Origin: JBDHWG01 sp046328505
GTDB taxonomy: Bacteria; Chloroflexota; Anaerolineae; Epilineales; JAHCIE01
NCBI GenBank assembly: GCA_046328505.1
Contig: JAXLWL010000004.1
Location: 744,001-808,000 of the forward strand
DNA length: 64,000 nt
Reading direction: 5' to 3'
The notes beneath the pieces were generated by a model that was given only the letters and a program-made list of their open reading frames with translations, ran no database searches and was not told the origin of the DNA. This document shows positions 25,251-34,371 of this stretch, piece after piece. A program made the translations under genes and the position numbers. Numbering within the stretch: position 1 is the first letter of the stretch; each line of letters begins with the position of its first letter.

Positions 25251-25640
25251 ATGGCCGGCAACGTGCCTGGCGATCGTGGGTATACAAAAGATCATGAGTG
25301 GGCCAAGACCGAGGGCCAAAAAGTGCGCGTTGGCATTACCGAGTATGCCCAGGCGCAGCTTGGCGACGTGGTGTACGTTGAGCTGCCTCAAGTCGGCAAA
25401 GAGATTAGGGCCGGCAAGACCTTTGGCGTGGTCGAGTCCGTGAAGGCCGCGTCGGACCTATACTCCCCGGTGACGGGCACGGTGGTCGAAGTCAACTCGG
25501 CGCTCGAGAGCAGCCCGGAGACCGTTAACTCCGACCCCTATGGCGATGGGTGGATGATCGTCGTTGAGCCGAGCGACGCCGCCGAACTGGACGGCCTTAT
25601 CTCGGCTGCTGACTACGAGAAGCTCACCGCCGAGGCGTAA
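25251..25640 (+). CDS. gcvH: Glycine cleavage system H protein
   Basis: 129-residue lipoyl carrier protein. It has the GYTKDHEWAKTEG start, the lipoate-attachment lysine in VVESVKAASDLYSP (about residue 65), and the NSDPYGDGWMIVVEP C-terminal segment. AAGGAGG lies ahead of ATG 25251. It follows lpd by 84 bases, so one transcript is likely. The other glycine cleavage genes (gcvT, gcvP) are not in the window, so H could be a lipoate relay for the pdh E2 as well as part of glycine cleavage encoded elsewhere. Confidence 0.95.
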   Translation: MAGNVPGDRGYTKDHEWAKTEGQKVRVGITEYAQAQLGDVVYVELPQVGKEIRAGKTFGVVESVKAASDLYSPVTGTVVEVNSALESSPETVNSDPYGDGWMIVVEPSDAAELDGLISAADYEKLTAEA

Positions 25641-25668
25641 AGCTGCGGCACAATCCAACTGTCAAAGG

Positions 25669-25694
25669 AGCGGAGTCACAGTCGTGGCTCCGCT
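25669..25694 (+). terminator. Terminator hairpin after gcvH
   Basis: AGCGGAGTCAC / GTGGCTCCGCT, an 11-bp stem with one T-G pair and a 4-base loop, followed by TCGTGTTTCTG. Confidence 0.6.
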
Positions 25695-25753
25695 TCGTGT
25701 TTCTGCAATCCATGGCCCATCTCTAGACAAACTTGTGCGCCGTCGTTTCGTCT

Positions 25754-25783
25754 TTGTCCAACCCTAGCCATTTGTGCTAGAAT
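25754..25783 (+). promoter_or_regulatory. Probable promoter of the glycogen phosphorylase gene
   Basis: TTGTCC (25754-25759), an 18-base spacer and TAGAAT (25778-25783) with an extended TGC upstream. Confidence 0.6.
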
Positions 25784-25893
25784 AAGGGGCGAATCGGGAA
25801 TTATCCCGGTGAGTGCGCCTACAGGACTCAAGTGTGCTGTGGCGCTGTCTCTAGGTGTCGTTTGTGAGATTATATCGGACCCATGGAGGTCTA

Positions 25894-28443
25894 GTGCAAT
25901 CCTTTGGTCGTTTTTCCGTCTTCCCGGTCGTGCCTGAGCGGATTGGCCGTCTGCGTTCCCTCGCCTACAACCTGTGGTGGGTTTGGAACTCGGACGCTCG
26001 TCAGCTCTATCATGACCTGGATCCTGATCTGTGGCGTCAGGTCAACCTCAACCCCGTGCGCCTGCTGAGCCTTGTCGAGTCGAAGCGGCTGCTGGCGATG
26101 AGCGAAGACCCCGAGTATGTCGCGCGTTACGACCGCGTCATGGCTGCCTTCGACAGCTACATGAGCGCGGACGATACATGGTTCCACCGCGCGTATCCGG
26201 ATCTCAAGGACTTCTCAATTGCATACTTCTCGCCGGAATTCGGTCTAGCTCAGTCGCTACCAATCTACTCCGGCGGTCTCGGTGTCCTGGCGGGTGACTA
26301 CTGCAAGGAAGCGAGCGACCTCGGCCTGCCCGTCGTCGGCGTCGGCTTCCTGTACCCCCAAGGCTACTTTGTGCAGCATATCAATCCGGACGGCATTCAG
26401 GAAGCTGTCTACGAGAAGATGGACTTCTCGGAGATGCCGGTGACCGTGGCGACTGACCCCAACGGCCGCGAGGTCGTCATCCACGTCGATCTGCCCGGCC
26501 GCCGCGTGTATGCCAAGGTGTGGCGAATCCAGGTGGGGCGTATCCCTGTGTTCCTGATGGATACCGACGTCGACCCCAACCAGCCCGGCGACCGGGACCT
26601 GGGCGCGCGCCTGTATATCGGCGACCACGCGCTGCGCATCGCGCAAGAGGTCGTGCTGGGGATTGGCGGTGTCAGAGCGCTGCGCGCCCTCGGTATTTCG
26701 CCCAATGTCTGGCACATGAACGAAGGGCATTCGGCCTTCCTGGGGCTGGAGCGTATCCGCGAGCTCATCAGCGAGGCGGGGCTCACGTTCGATGAAGCGC
26801 AGCAGGTGGTGGCGGCCAGCACGGTCTTTACCACGCACACGCCGGTGGCGGCGGGCAACGAGGCATTCGGCCTCGACTTGATCGACACTTTCTTCAGCGC
26901 GTATTGGCCGAGCCTGGGCATCGACCGCGAGCGCTTCATGAACCTGGCCAAGCTGGATCAGCAGTGGGGGCCGACGTTCAGCATGACGGTGCTGGCGCTG
27001 CGCCTGGCGAATCACGTCAACGGCGTCAGCCAGCTTCACGGGCAGGTGTCCCGCGCGATGTGGAACGGCCTGTGGGCCGAGACGCCGGTCGAAGAAGTGC
27101 CGATCGGGGCCATCACCAACGGTGTCCACACGGCGACCTGGCTCGGCCGCTCCCTGGCGGACCTGTTCAGCGAGTGCTTCGGCGAGGACTGGTACGACCG
27201 CATCGACGACCCGGCTCTCTGGGCCGAGGTGGACAAGATCCCCGATGCGCGCCTCTGGCAAGTACACTCTTACTTGAAGCAACGTCTCGCGGAGGACGTG
27301 CGGTGGCGGGTCGCGGCGCATCGGGCCTCGCTCGGCGAAGGTCCCAAGTCCATCGCCGACGCCGGCCATGTTCTCGACCCCAACGCTCTGACTATCGGCT
27401 TCGCGCGCCGCTTCGCTACCTACAAGCGAGCGACGCTCCTGTTCCAGGACATGGAGCGCCTGTCACGCATCATCAACAAGCCGGGCCAGCCCGTCCAGTT
27501 CGTGTTCGCCGGCAAGGCGCACCCGGCCGACGAGCCCGGTAAGGCCCTGATTCAGTACATCTACAAGCTATCGCGCACGCCGGAGTTTGCGGGGAAGATT
27601 GTCTTCCTCGAAGGCTACGACATGGAGATGGCGCACTACCTCACGCAGGGCGTCGACATCTGGCTGAACACGCCGATGCGCCCCCGCGAGGCGAGCGGCA
27701 CCAGCGGCATGAAAGCCTCGCTCAACGGCATTCCCAACTTCAGCGTCCTCGACGGCTGGTGGCTGGAAGGGTATAATGGCAGCAACGGCTGGGCCATAGG
27801 CCAGGGCCGCCAGTATCCGGAGGAGGCAACGCAGAACGAAGCCGACGCTCTCTCCCTGTACGAAACCCTGGAGAACGAGATCGTCCCGGCGTTCTACGAG
27901 CGCGACAGCGACGGGCTGCCCAGGAGGTACCTCGCGTACGCCAAGGACGCTCTTCGGTCGCTGACGTGGCGCTTCACGGCCCGCCGCATGAACAAGGACT
28001 ACACCACGCAGCTCTACATTCCGGCGCTGCGCGCGGGCGAGCGTATGGCCGCAAACAAGTACGCGGCGGCCAGGAACCTGATGCGCTGGTGCGCTCACGT
28101 CGAGGCGGCGTGGCCCCAGGTGAAGTTCGCGGTGGATGCGCCTCGCGAGGGCCAGCTCACCGTGGGCGACAAGGTCCCGGTGCGCGCCTACGTTTGGCTC
28201 GGCTCCCTCAAGCCCGAAGATGTGGCCGTTGAGGCGGTGATCTGGGAGACGGACGGACGGGCGAAGGGTCGCGAGCTGGTCGTCAATCGCCTGGCGCAAA
28301 CCGCCCAGCAAGATGGTGCACTCGTGTACACCGGCGACGTTGTCGCGGCAGACGGCGGCAGTCTATCGTACGGTGTCCGCATCCTGCCCGCCAATTCCGA
28401 CCTGCCCCACGCCCAGGCCCTCGGCCTCGTGAAGTGGGCATAG
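25894..28443 (+). CDS. glgP: Alpha-glucan (glycogen) phosphorylase with N-terminal DUF3417
   Basis: PLP-dependent GT35 enzyme that releases glucose-1-phosphate from glycogen. The 849 residues start with the DUF3417 domain typical of bacterial and archaeal long phosphorylases (LAYNLWWVWNSDARQLYHDL near residue 20), continue with YFSPEFGLAQSLPIYSGGLGVLAGDY near 112, and carry the PLP-lysine motif SGTSGMKASLNG near residue 600. The start is uncertain: GTG 25855, 25864 and 25894 are in frame. The last has GGAGGT upstream (four bases from it) and gives the family's usual N-terminus, so it is preferred. It is monocistronic, with a repeat after it, and shares the glycogen theme with glgX at 60231. 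Confidence 0.92.
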   Translation: MQSFGRFSVFPVVPERIGRLRSLAYNLWWVWNSDARQLYHDLDPDLWRQVNLNPVRLLSLVESKRLLAMSEDPEYVARYDRVMAAFDSYMSADDTWFHRAYPDLKDFSIAYFSPEFGLAQSLPIYSGGLGVLAGDYCKEASDLGLPVVGVGFLYPQGYFVQHINPDGIQEAVYEKMDFSEMPVTVATDPNGREVVIHVDLPGRRVYAKVWRIQVGRIPVFLMDTDVDPNQPGDRDLGARLYIGDHALRIAQEVVLGIGGVRALRALGISPNVWHMNEGHSAFLGLERIRELISEAGLTFDEAQQVVAASTVFTTHTPVAAGNEAFGLDLIDTFFSAYWPSLGIDRERFMNLAKLDQQWGPTFSMTVLALRLANHVNGVSQLHGQVSRAMWNGLWAETPVEEVPIGAITNGVHTATWLGRSLADLFSECFGEDWYDRIDDPALWAEVDKIPDARLWQVHSYLKQRLAEDVRWRVAAHRASLGEGPKSIADAGHVLDPNALTIGFARRFATYKRATLLFQDMERLSRIINKPGQPVQFVFAGKAHPADEPGKALIQYIYKLSRTPEFAGKIVFLEGYDMEMAHYLTQGVDIWLNTPMRPREASGTSGMKASLNGIPNFSVLDGWWLEGYNGSNGWAIGQGRQYPEEATQNEADALSLYETLENEIVPAFYERDSDGLPRRYLAYAKDALRSLTWRFTARRMNKDYTTQLYIPALRAGERMAANKYAAARNLMRWCAHVEAAWPQVKFAVDAPREGQLTVGDKVPVRAYVWLGSLKPEDVAVEAVIWETDGRAKGRELVVNRLAQTAQQDGALVYTGDVVAADGGSLSYGVRILPANSDLPHAQALGLVKWA

Positions 28444-28512
28444 GCAACTGACCCCTTCGCGACGGGAATGGAGTGGCGACTGATGGAGCCGAGCTAGATA
28501 TCGTCTTTGAAG

Positions 28513-28578
28513 TGTCATGCTGAGCGAACGCGAAGCATCCCGGAGCCGTTGGGGACGCTTCGCTTCGCTCAGCGTGAC
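28513..28578 (+). repeat. Interspersed palindromic element, family B
   Basis: 66 bases from GTCATGCTGAGCG to CGCTCAGCGTGAC with an internal GAAGCATCCCGG arm. It is in the glgP-glcD gap; compare 10708-10772. Confidence 0.88.
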
Positions 28579-28719
28579 AGCACGACTCGCGGCGCTCATC
28601 GGCGAAGTCTTATCACTGCTTGTTAGTAGTGACAGGCGGCCACGGCGCCACTACAGAGTGTTCAGTATTCGGTGCCAAAGGACTGACGACCGCGGAAACT
28701 CAACATCGGGAGGACAGGC

Positions 28720-30168
28720 ATGAACAAGAGCGACGTACTTGCCGAGCTGACTGCCATCGTCGGACCTCACCGGGTGCTTCACCGCCCCGAGGATGTGGTG
28801 ATGTATGAGTATGACGGCGCTCTGGACCGGGCCAGGCCGGACTTCGTCGTCTTCCCCGTGAGCAGTGAGGAGGTCGCCGCGGTCGTCCGCGTCGCCAACC
28901 GCGCTGGAATCCCGTTCATGCCGCGCGGCGCGGGCACGGGGCTGTCCGGCGGCGCAGTGCCGGTCGAAGGTGGCGTCGTCATCTCGTTCTCGCGCATGAA
29001 TCGCATCCTCGACATCGACCTTGCCAACTTGCGGACGACGGTTCAGCCGGGCGTTGTCAATATAGACGTCACGAACGCGGTCAGCGGCAAGGGCTTCTAC
29101 TACGTTCCCGATCCCTCTAGCCAGAAAGCCTGCACCATCGGCGGCAATATCGCGGAGAACTCCGGCGGTCCGCACTGCCTCGCTTACGGCGTGACCTCGA
29201 ACCACACTCTGATGCTCGAAGCGGTCCTGCCCGACGGCGACATCGTTCAGCTCGGCGCTCCCACTGCCGACGCGCCCGGCTACGACCTGACCGGGCTGAT
29301 GGTCGGCTCGGAAGGCACGCTCGGCCTGGTCACGCGCGCCGTCGTTCGCCTGGTTCACCAGGCGGAGACCGTGACGACATTGCTGGCGGTGTTCAACACG
29401 ATTGACGAGGGCAGCAACGCCGTCTCCGCCATCATCGCCGACGGCACCATCCCGGCGGCGCTAGAGATGATGGACAACACCGCCATCCGCGCCGTCGAGG
29501 CCGCCAAGAAGTGCGGCTACCCGGTCGAGGCCGGGTCGGTGCTGCTCATCGACCTGGAAGGTTTCAAGGACGGTCTCGTCGAGACGGCGGAGCACATCGC
29601 GGAGCTGTGCCGAGGCTGCGGCGCGACCGAGGTGCGGCCCGCGAAGAATGCCGTCGAGCGCGAGAAGCTCTGGTCGGGGCGCAAGGGCGCGTTTGGCGCG
29701 ATGGGCCGTCTGTCGCCGTCCTACTACGTCCAAGATGGCGTCATCCCGCGTACCAAGCTGCCGTGGGTGCTGCACCGGGTGGGCGAGATAGGCGACAAGT
29801 ACGGTTTTCGCGTCGCCAACGTCTTCCACGCCGGCGACGGCAATCTCCATCCACTCATCCTGTTCGACGAGCGCGACCCGGCGCAGGTGCGAAACGTCGT
29901 CCGCTGCGGCAGCGAGATTCTCAAGGTGTGCGTCGAGGCGGGCGGCTCCATCAGCGGCGAGCACGGCATCGGCGTCGAGAAGCGCGAGGACATGTGCGAG
30001 CAGTTCACCGGGCCGGACCTCATCGCCATGCGCCAGGTGAAGGCTGCCTTCAATCCGCAGAACCTGTGCAATCCCGGCAAGCTCTTCCCGACATCGAAGG
30101 CGTGCTACGAGGTGGGCGTCAAGCACCGCCGCCTACCGGCGATTGTAGCCGAAGAGCATATGCTGTGA
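28720..30168 (+). CDS. glcD: Glycolate oxidase-like FAD-linked subunit (GlcD)
   Basis: 482-residue FAD-binding PCMH/oxidase C-terminal protein that oxidises a 2-hydroxy acid such as glycolate or D-lactate. Motifs: PRGAGTGLSGGAVP near residue 67, CTIGGNIAENSGGPH near 137, FHAGDGNLHP near 365, and SGEHGIGVEKRE near 410, which includes the metal and flavin-site histidines. GGGAGG precedes ATG 28720. It begins the glcD-glcE-(DUF6504)-glcF series. Confidence 0.92.
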   Translation: MNKSDVLAELTAIVGPHRVLHRPEDVVMYEYDGALDRARPDFVVFPVSSEEVAAVVRVANRAGIPFMPRGAGTGLSGGAVPVEGGVVISFSRMNRILDIDLANLRTTVQPGVVNIDVTNAVSGKGFYYVPDPSSQKACTIGGNIAENSGGPHCLAYGVTSNHTLMLEAVLPDGDIVQLGAPTADAPGYDLTGLMVGSEGTLGLVTRAVVRLVHQAETVTTLLAVFNTIDEGSNAVSAIIADGTIPAALEMMDNTAIRAVEAAKKCGYPVEAGSVLLIDLEGFKDGLVETAEHIAELCRGCGATEVRPAKNAVEREKLWSGRKGAFGAMGRLSPSYYVQDGVIPRTKLPWVLHRVGEIGDKYGFRVANVFHAGDGNLHPLILFDERDPAQVRNVVRCGSEILKVCVEAGGSISGEHGIGVEKREDMCEQFTGPDLIAMRQVKAAFNPQNLCNPGKLFPTSKACYEVGVKHRRLPAIVAEEHML

Positions 30169-30172
30169 TCGA

Positions 30173-30244
30173 GTGACGAAGTAACAACGAGGCGATGTGA
30201 CGATGTGAATCCGCTCGTCACTCCGTCGCTTCGTCCCCCGTCAC
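30173..30244 (+). repeat. Imperfect inverted repeat between glcD and glcE
   Basis: GTGACGAAGTAAC at the left and GCTTCGTC..CGTCAC at the right form a loose palindrome of about 70 bases, related to 23667-23716. Confidence 0.6.
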
Positions 30245-30265
30245 TCCCCTCGAGGAGGAGGATGT

Positions 30266-31624
30266 ATGGCGACATCAACGCTGCCGATCGATGCCGTCAC
30301 CGAGCTGGTTGGCGCCGAGTACGTCACCAGTGACCCGGAAGCGCTCAAGGCTGCCGCCGTAGACGGCGTGACGCCGCAGCTCGCGATTCGTCCCGGCGCC
30401 GAAGAAGAGGTCGCCGAGACGCTGGCCTGGGCGAATGCCGCCGGCCTCGCGGTCGCTCCGCGCGGCCAGGGCAAGGCGCTCGGGATCGGCGAGCCGCCGC
30501 GCCGCCTCGACCTCGTTCTACGCCTCGACCGCCTGAGCAAGATCCTCGAATACGAACCGGCCGACCTGACGGTGACGGCCGAGGCGGGCGTGACCCTGGG
30601 TGAGCTTCAGCGTGTCCTGGGCGCGCAGGGCCAATGGCTCCCGCTGGACCCGGCGCGGGGCGCCGACCATAGCCTGGGCGGCATCATCGCCGCCAACCTC
30701 AGCGGCCCCCACCGCTGGCGCTACGGCACGTCGCGGGACCTGCTCATCGGCATGCGCATCGTCCAGGCCGACGGAATGGTCTACCGGGGCGGCGCGAAGG
30801 TCGTCAAGAACGTAGCAGGCTATGATCTTCCGAAGCTATTCGTCGGCTCGCTCGGCACGCTGGGCGTCATGACCGAGGTCACTTTCAAGCTCCAGCCGTT
30901 GCCGCGGAACAGCCAGACGGTCGTGGCGCAGGTTCCCGGTGTCGCGCCGGCCGCCGTCCTCTCGGGCCAGGTCATCACCTCACACCTCACGCCGGATGCT
31001 CTTGCCATAATCGACACGGGCGGCGCGGCCCGGCTGCACACCCTCGTCCCCGATATCGTGGCGGCGGACACCGTCGCTGCGCTGTTCGTCGTCCGCTTCA
31101 GCGGCATCGCCGCGGCCGTCACGCGCCAGGTCAACGAGCTGAAGGCGATGGTCGAGGCGGTGGGCGGGAGCGTCACGGTTGTGGCGGACGACGCGGTGTT
31201 CTGGGGATCGGTCGCCGACTGCCCGGCGCTCGTCACGGAGGGGCGCGCCGTCCGCCTCAAGATCGCTGTGCTGCCGACGCTGCTCGGCGAGGCGATGGGG
31301 GCCGTCCAAGACGCGGCGCGCTCAAAGACCCTGGCCGTCGCCCAGGTGGCCCACTCCGGCAACGGTATTCTCTATAGCGTCATTCGCGGCTTCGGACCAG
31401 ACGACGACCGCGAGGCGCGAACGGTCGAGGCAGCGAAGGCGATTCGCAAGGTCATCGCGGAACTGGGCGGGACGACCGTGGTCGAGCACGCCCCTTTGAG
31501 CATCAAGAGCGCCATCGGCGTGTGGGGGCCGACGCGGGGCGACTTCCGTCTGATGCAGGCGTTGAAGACGCAGTTCGATCCAAAGGCGACGCTCAATCCG
31601 GGACGTTTCGTCGGGGGGATTTAG
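30266..31624 (+). CDS. glcE: Glycolate oxidase-like FAD-binding subunit (GlcE)
   Basis: 452-residue FAD-linked PCMH protein shorter and more divergent than GlcD. It has VAPRGQGKALGIGEPPRRLDL near residue 62, ADHSLGGIIAANLSGPHRWRYG near 133, KNVAGYDLPKLFVGSLGTLGV near 178, and the C-terminal TLNPGRF of the oxidase family. RBS GAGGAGGAGG lies ahead of ATG 30266. It supplies the second flavin-fold subunit of the complex. Confidence 0.9.
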   Translation: MATSTLPIDAVTELVGAEYVTSDPEALKAAAVDGVTPQLAIRPGAEEEVAETLAWANAAGLAVAPRGQGKALGIGEPPRRLDLVLRLDRLSKILEYEPADLTVTAEAGVTLGELQRVLGAQGQWLPLDPARGADHSLGGIIAANLSGPHRWRYGTSRDLLIGMRIVQADGMVYRGGAKVVKNVAGYDLPKLFVGSLGTLGVMTEVTFKLQPLPRNSQTVVAQVPGVAPAAVLSGQVITSHLTPDALAIIDTGGAARLHTLVPDIVAADTVAALFVVRFSGIAAAVTRQVNELKAMVEAVGGSVTVVADDAVFWGSVADCPALVTEGRAVRLKIAVLPTLLGEAMGAVQDAARSKTLAVAQVAHSGNGILYSVIRGFGPDDDREARTVEAAKAIRKVIAELGGTTVVEHAPLSIKSAIGVWGPTRGDFRLMQALKTQFDPKATLNPGRFVGGI

Positions 31625-31643
31625 GTCACGATGCGAGGGTGAG

Positions 31644-31925
31644 ATGGAAGAATTCATCTCTGAGCCGATCACAGTGGACTACGACGAGGAGCGTATGCAG
31701 CCCGCCGCCCTGCGCTGGCGTGGCGAGAGCTACGCCGTCGCCGAGGTCATTTCCTCCTGGCAGGACTGGCATACCCCATCCTACGCCGACCATGCTCGCA
31801 GCTGGATACACCGCCGCCACCGCAACTATTACGTGGTGCGCACCGCGCAAGGCCCCGTCTTCGAGATTTACCTGGACCGCGGCTCGGGCAAGCGGGACTG
31901 GGTGCTGTTGAAACGCAAAGGGTAG
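31644..31925 (+). CDS. DUF6504-type hypothetical protein
   Basis: A 93-residue protein with the pattern FISEPITVDYDEERM..PAALRWRGESYAV near the start and RNYYVVRTAQGPVFEIYLDRG near the end, which resembles the DUF6504 domain (a small barrel with no known function). ATG 31644 is 19 bases after glcE and its stop is 12 bases before glcF, so it is part of the operon. The genomic position suggests a role with the glycolate oxidase or its cofactor, which I cannot specify. Confidence 0.8.
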   Translation: MEEFISEPITVDYDEERMQPAALRWRGESYAVAEVISSWQDWHTPSYADHARSWIHRRHRNYYVVRTAQGPVFEIYLDRGSGKRDWVLLKRKG

Positions 31926-31937
31926 AAGGAGCAGCCA

Positions 31938-33302
31938 ATGGCCGAGACGATTGAGCTCATGGATCCGACGGATCGCCCTAGCCTGTGGCGCAAGGACGCG
32001 ACGCCGCACAAGGGCTATGTCGCCGCGGAGCCGCCGACGTATGAGGAGATTCTGCGCTGCACCCACTGCGGTCTTTGCCTCAATCAATGCCCTACCTACC
32101 GCGTGCTGGGAATCGAGGCCGACTCGCCCCGCGGCCGCATCTATCTCATGCGCTCCGTTCACGAGGGCCGCGGCGACGTGGACGCCGACTTTGCCAATCA
32201 CATGTTCGTCTGCCTGGCGTGCCGGGCGTGCGAGACGGCCTGCCCGGCGACCGTGCGCTTTGGCGGCCTGGTCGAGATGGCCCGCGCCCAGGTGCAGGCG
32301 GGGCACCTGGCGAACGAGCCGCGGGCGGCGCGTCTCCTGCGCCAGATTGTCTTCGAGCAGCTCATGCCCTCGCCGGGCCGCCTGGAGTTCGCCGCCGGCC
32401 TGACGCGCCTCTACCAGCGTAGCGGCGCGCAGAGCCTCGTGCGCAAAAGCGGCCTGCTGCGCGTTCTGCCCGGCGATCTGGACAAGCGCGAGGCGCTGAT
32501 GCCGAAGCTGCCGCCGAAGAACTTCAAGGCCGAGGGCCAGGTGTATCCGGCGATTGGCGAGAAGCGGGCGCGGGTTGCCCTGTTCAACGGCTGCATCATG
32601 CCCCTTGCCTATGGGCCGACCCAGGAGGCGACGGTGCGCGTCCTCCAGCGCAACGGCGTCGAGGTGGTCGTGCCCAAGGACCAGGCGTGCTGCGGCGCGC
32701 TGGCCGTCCACGCCGGGCTGCGGGAGCAGGGTAAGGAGCAGGCGAAGCGCAACATCCCGGTGTTCGAGGCGCTGGGCGTGGATGCGGTCATCATCAACGC
32801 GGCCGGCTGCGGTGTCGTACTCAAGGAGTACGGCGAGCTTCTCCAGAACGACCCCGTGTGGGCCGAGCGCGCCCACCGCTTCAGCGCGTCCGTGCGCGAC
32901 GTGTCGGAGTTCCTGGTCGACCTGGGCCTGCGCCCGCCGACGAAGGAAATGAACGTCCGTGTGACATACCAGGACCCGTGCCACCTCGCCCACGGCCAGG
33001 GCATTCGTCTCCAGCCGCGCGAGCTTCTCCGCTCGATTCCGGGGCTGGAATTGGTCGAAATGCGCGACTCGGACCGCTGCTGCGGCTCGGCTGGCATCTA
33101 CAACATCACCAACCCCGACATCTCGATGCGCGTCCTCGATGAGAAGATGACGAATGTCAAGGCCACCAACGCCGACATGATTGTCACGGCGAACCCCGGC
33201 TGCATGCTCCAACTCCAGGCGGGCTGCGAGCGCTACGACTACCCGGCTGAGGTTGCCCACGTGATAGACCTGCTGGACCAGGCCTACGGCGCGACAGGCT
33301 GA
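31938..33302 (+). CDS. glcF: Glycolate oxidase-like iron-sulfur subunit (GlcF)
   Basis: 454-residue Fe-S protein. Two ferredoxin-type motifs are CTHCGLCLNQCP near residue 41 and CLACRACETACP near 94. Two CCG domains follow (FNGCIMPLAYG.., QACCGALAVHAG near 250 and DPCHLAHGQG..RCCGSAGIYN near 350-380). These relay electrons from the flavins to quinone. GAAGGAG is ahead of ATG 31938. It completes the D/E/F complex; with the flavoprotein subunits it probably oxidises glycolate or a related 2-hydroxy acid. Confidence 0.94.
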   Translation: MAETIELMDPTDRPSLWRKDATPHKGYVAAEPPTYEEILRCTHCGLCLNQCPTYRVLGIEADSPRGRIYLMRSVHEGRGDVDADFANHMFVCLACRACETACPATVRFGGLVEMARAQVQAGHLANEPRAARLLRQIVFEQLMPSPGRLEFAAGLTRLYQRSGAQSLVRKSGLLRVLPGDLDKREALMPKLPPKNFKAEGQVYPAIGEKRARVALFNGCIMPLAYGPTQEATVRVLQRNGVEVVVPKDQACCGALAVHAGLREQGKEQAKRNIPVFEALGVDAVIINAAGCGVVLKEYGELLQNDPVWAERAHRFSASVRDVSEFLVDLGLRPPTKEMNVRVTYQDPCHLAHGQGIRLQPRELLRSIPGLELVEMRDSDRCCGSAGIYNITNPDISMRVLDEKMTNVKATNADMIVTANPGCMLQLQAGCERYDYPAEVAHVIDLLDQAYGATG

Positions 33303-33307
33303 GCCAA

Positions 33308-34042
33308 ATGTCGAAGACGTCGCGGATGCTGCGCCGGCTGCGGGAGGCCAGGCGGGTGCGGCGCACTCGCCGCGCCTGCTGTGGGTTTGAGGCTGCCCCT
33401 TTTGACCGCCGCGCGCCGCGGGAGCGCATCGAAGAGCTTGGGGCGGACGAGGCGCTGGAGATGTACGAGAGCCAGCTTCCGGTCGGGCACGCCCTGGACC
33501 TGGGCACCGGCGACGGCGACCACGCGCTCTGGCTGGCGGCGCGGGGTTACGAGGTCGAGGGCGTCGACGTGGATGCGCGGGCGCTGCGCCGCGCTGAACT
33601 GCGCGCCAGGCGCCTCCACCTCTGGCTGCAAACGTTCCAGGCCGACGCGCGTGACTTCCCAATTTTGCCGGACAGCTACGACCTTATCGTCGCGGCGGCG
33701 CTCCTGCATTTCCTCCCGCCCGACAGTTTGCCCGATCTTGCATCGCGCATCGCGGCCGGGTTGAGGCCGGGTGGCTGCGTGTACGCGAGTGTCCTGACGA
33801 CCGACGACCCAGGCTATGCGATATTGCGTGGCAGTGGCGAGCCGGAAGTCGCGCCGAACACCTTCGATGTTGCCGACATGGGCATCGGCCCAACGCTGCA
33901 CTACTTCGGCAAGGGCGAGCTGCGCGCCCTGTTTTCGACGCTGGACGTCGTTCACTATGCCGAGGAGCGCCACCTGCGCCCGGGCTCGGAGCAAGGCTAT
34001 AACGCCGCGGCCGTGCTGTTGGCGCGGAAGACGGCGGGGTAG
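33308..34042 (+). CDS. Class I SAM-dependent methyltransferase (TehB-like)
   Basis: A 244-residue protein. SAM-binding motif I, HALDLGTGDGDHALWLA, starts near residue 60, followed by VEGVDVDARAL and the YDLIVAAALLHFLPP region near 120. The substrate is unknown; small-molecule or tellurite-resistance-type methyltransferases have this fold. ATG 33308 is six bases after glcF, so the gene is probably the last of that operon. The N-terminal 30 residues are highly basic, with many arginines. Confidence 0.83.
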   Translation: MSKTSRMLRRLREARRVRRTRRACCGFEAAPFDRRAPRERIEELGADEALEMYESQLPVGHALDLGTGDGDHALWLAARGYEVEGVDVDARALRRAELRARRLHLWLQTFQADARDFPILPDSYDLIVAAALLHFLPPDSLPDLASRIAAGLRPGGCVYASVLTTDDPGYAILRGSGEPEVAPNTFDVADMGIGPTLHYFGKGELRALFSTLDVVHYAEERHLRPGSEQGYNAAAVLLARKTAG

Positions 34043-34126
34043 GCGCGGGCCGCTGTGCGCTGTTACAGCACACATTCGCGTCGTACATTGTGGTAGTTTG
34101 CACCGTTGCGCACAACACAGCCCGTT

Positions 34127-34371
34127 GCGTCGCTGCGAGGAGGACGATAGGACGACGAAGCAGCCTCCCGGTGAATGAGACGCACGTGATAGCGGCTTAG
34201 GGCACCTCTCACAACGGCGGGGGATTGCTTCGCTGAGATGAAAATAGCGCGGCTGTCGCCCTGAGCGTAGCGAAGGGCCTCCAACGGCACCGGGATGCTT
34301 CGCTCCGCTCAGCATGACATTTTCATACTTACGGGTGACCCAAGGGTCATATAGACTGCGCTCGCAATGAC
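34127..34371 (+). repeat. Composite repeat: family A element with nested family B element (inverted copy of 18813-18968)
   Basis: 34216-34371 is the reverse complement of 18813-18968 with about six differences in 156 bases. The left end (34127-34175) is a more diverged version of the family A end, with GCGAGGAGGACG. The 477-base gap 34043-34519 otherwise holds only a 25-codon open frame near 34427 that I could not support as a gene. Confidence 0.9.
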
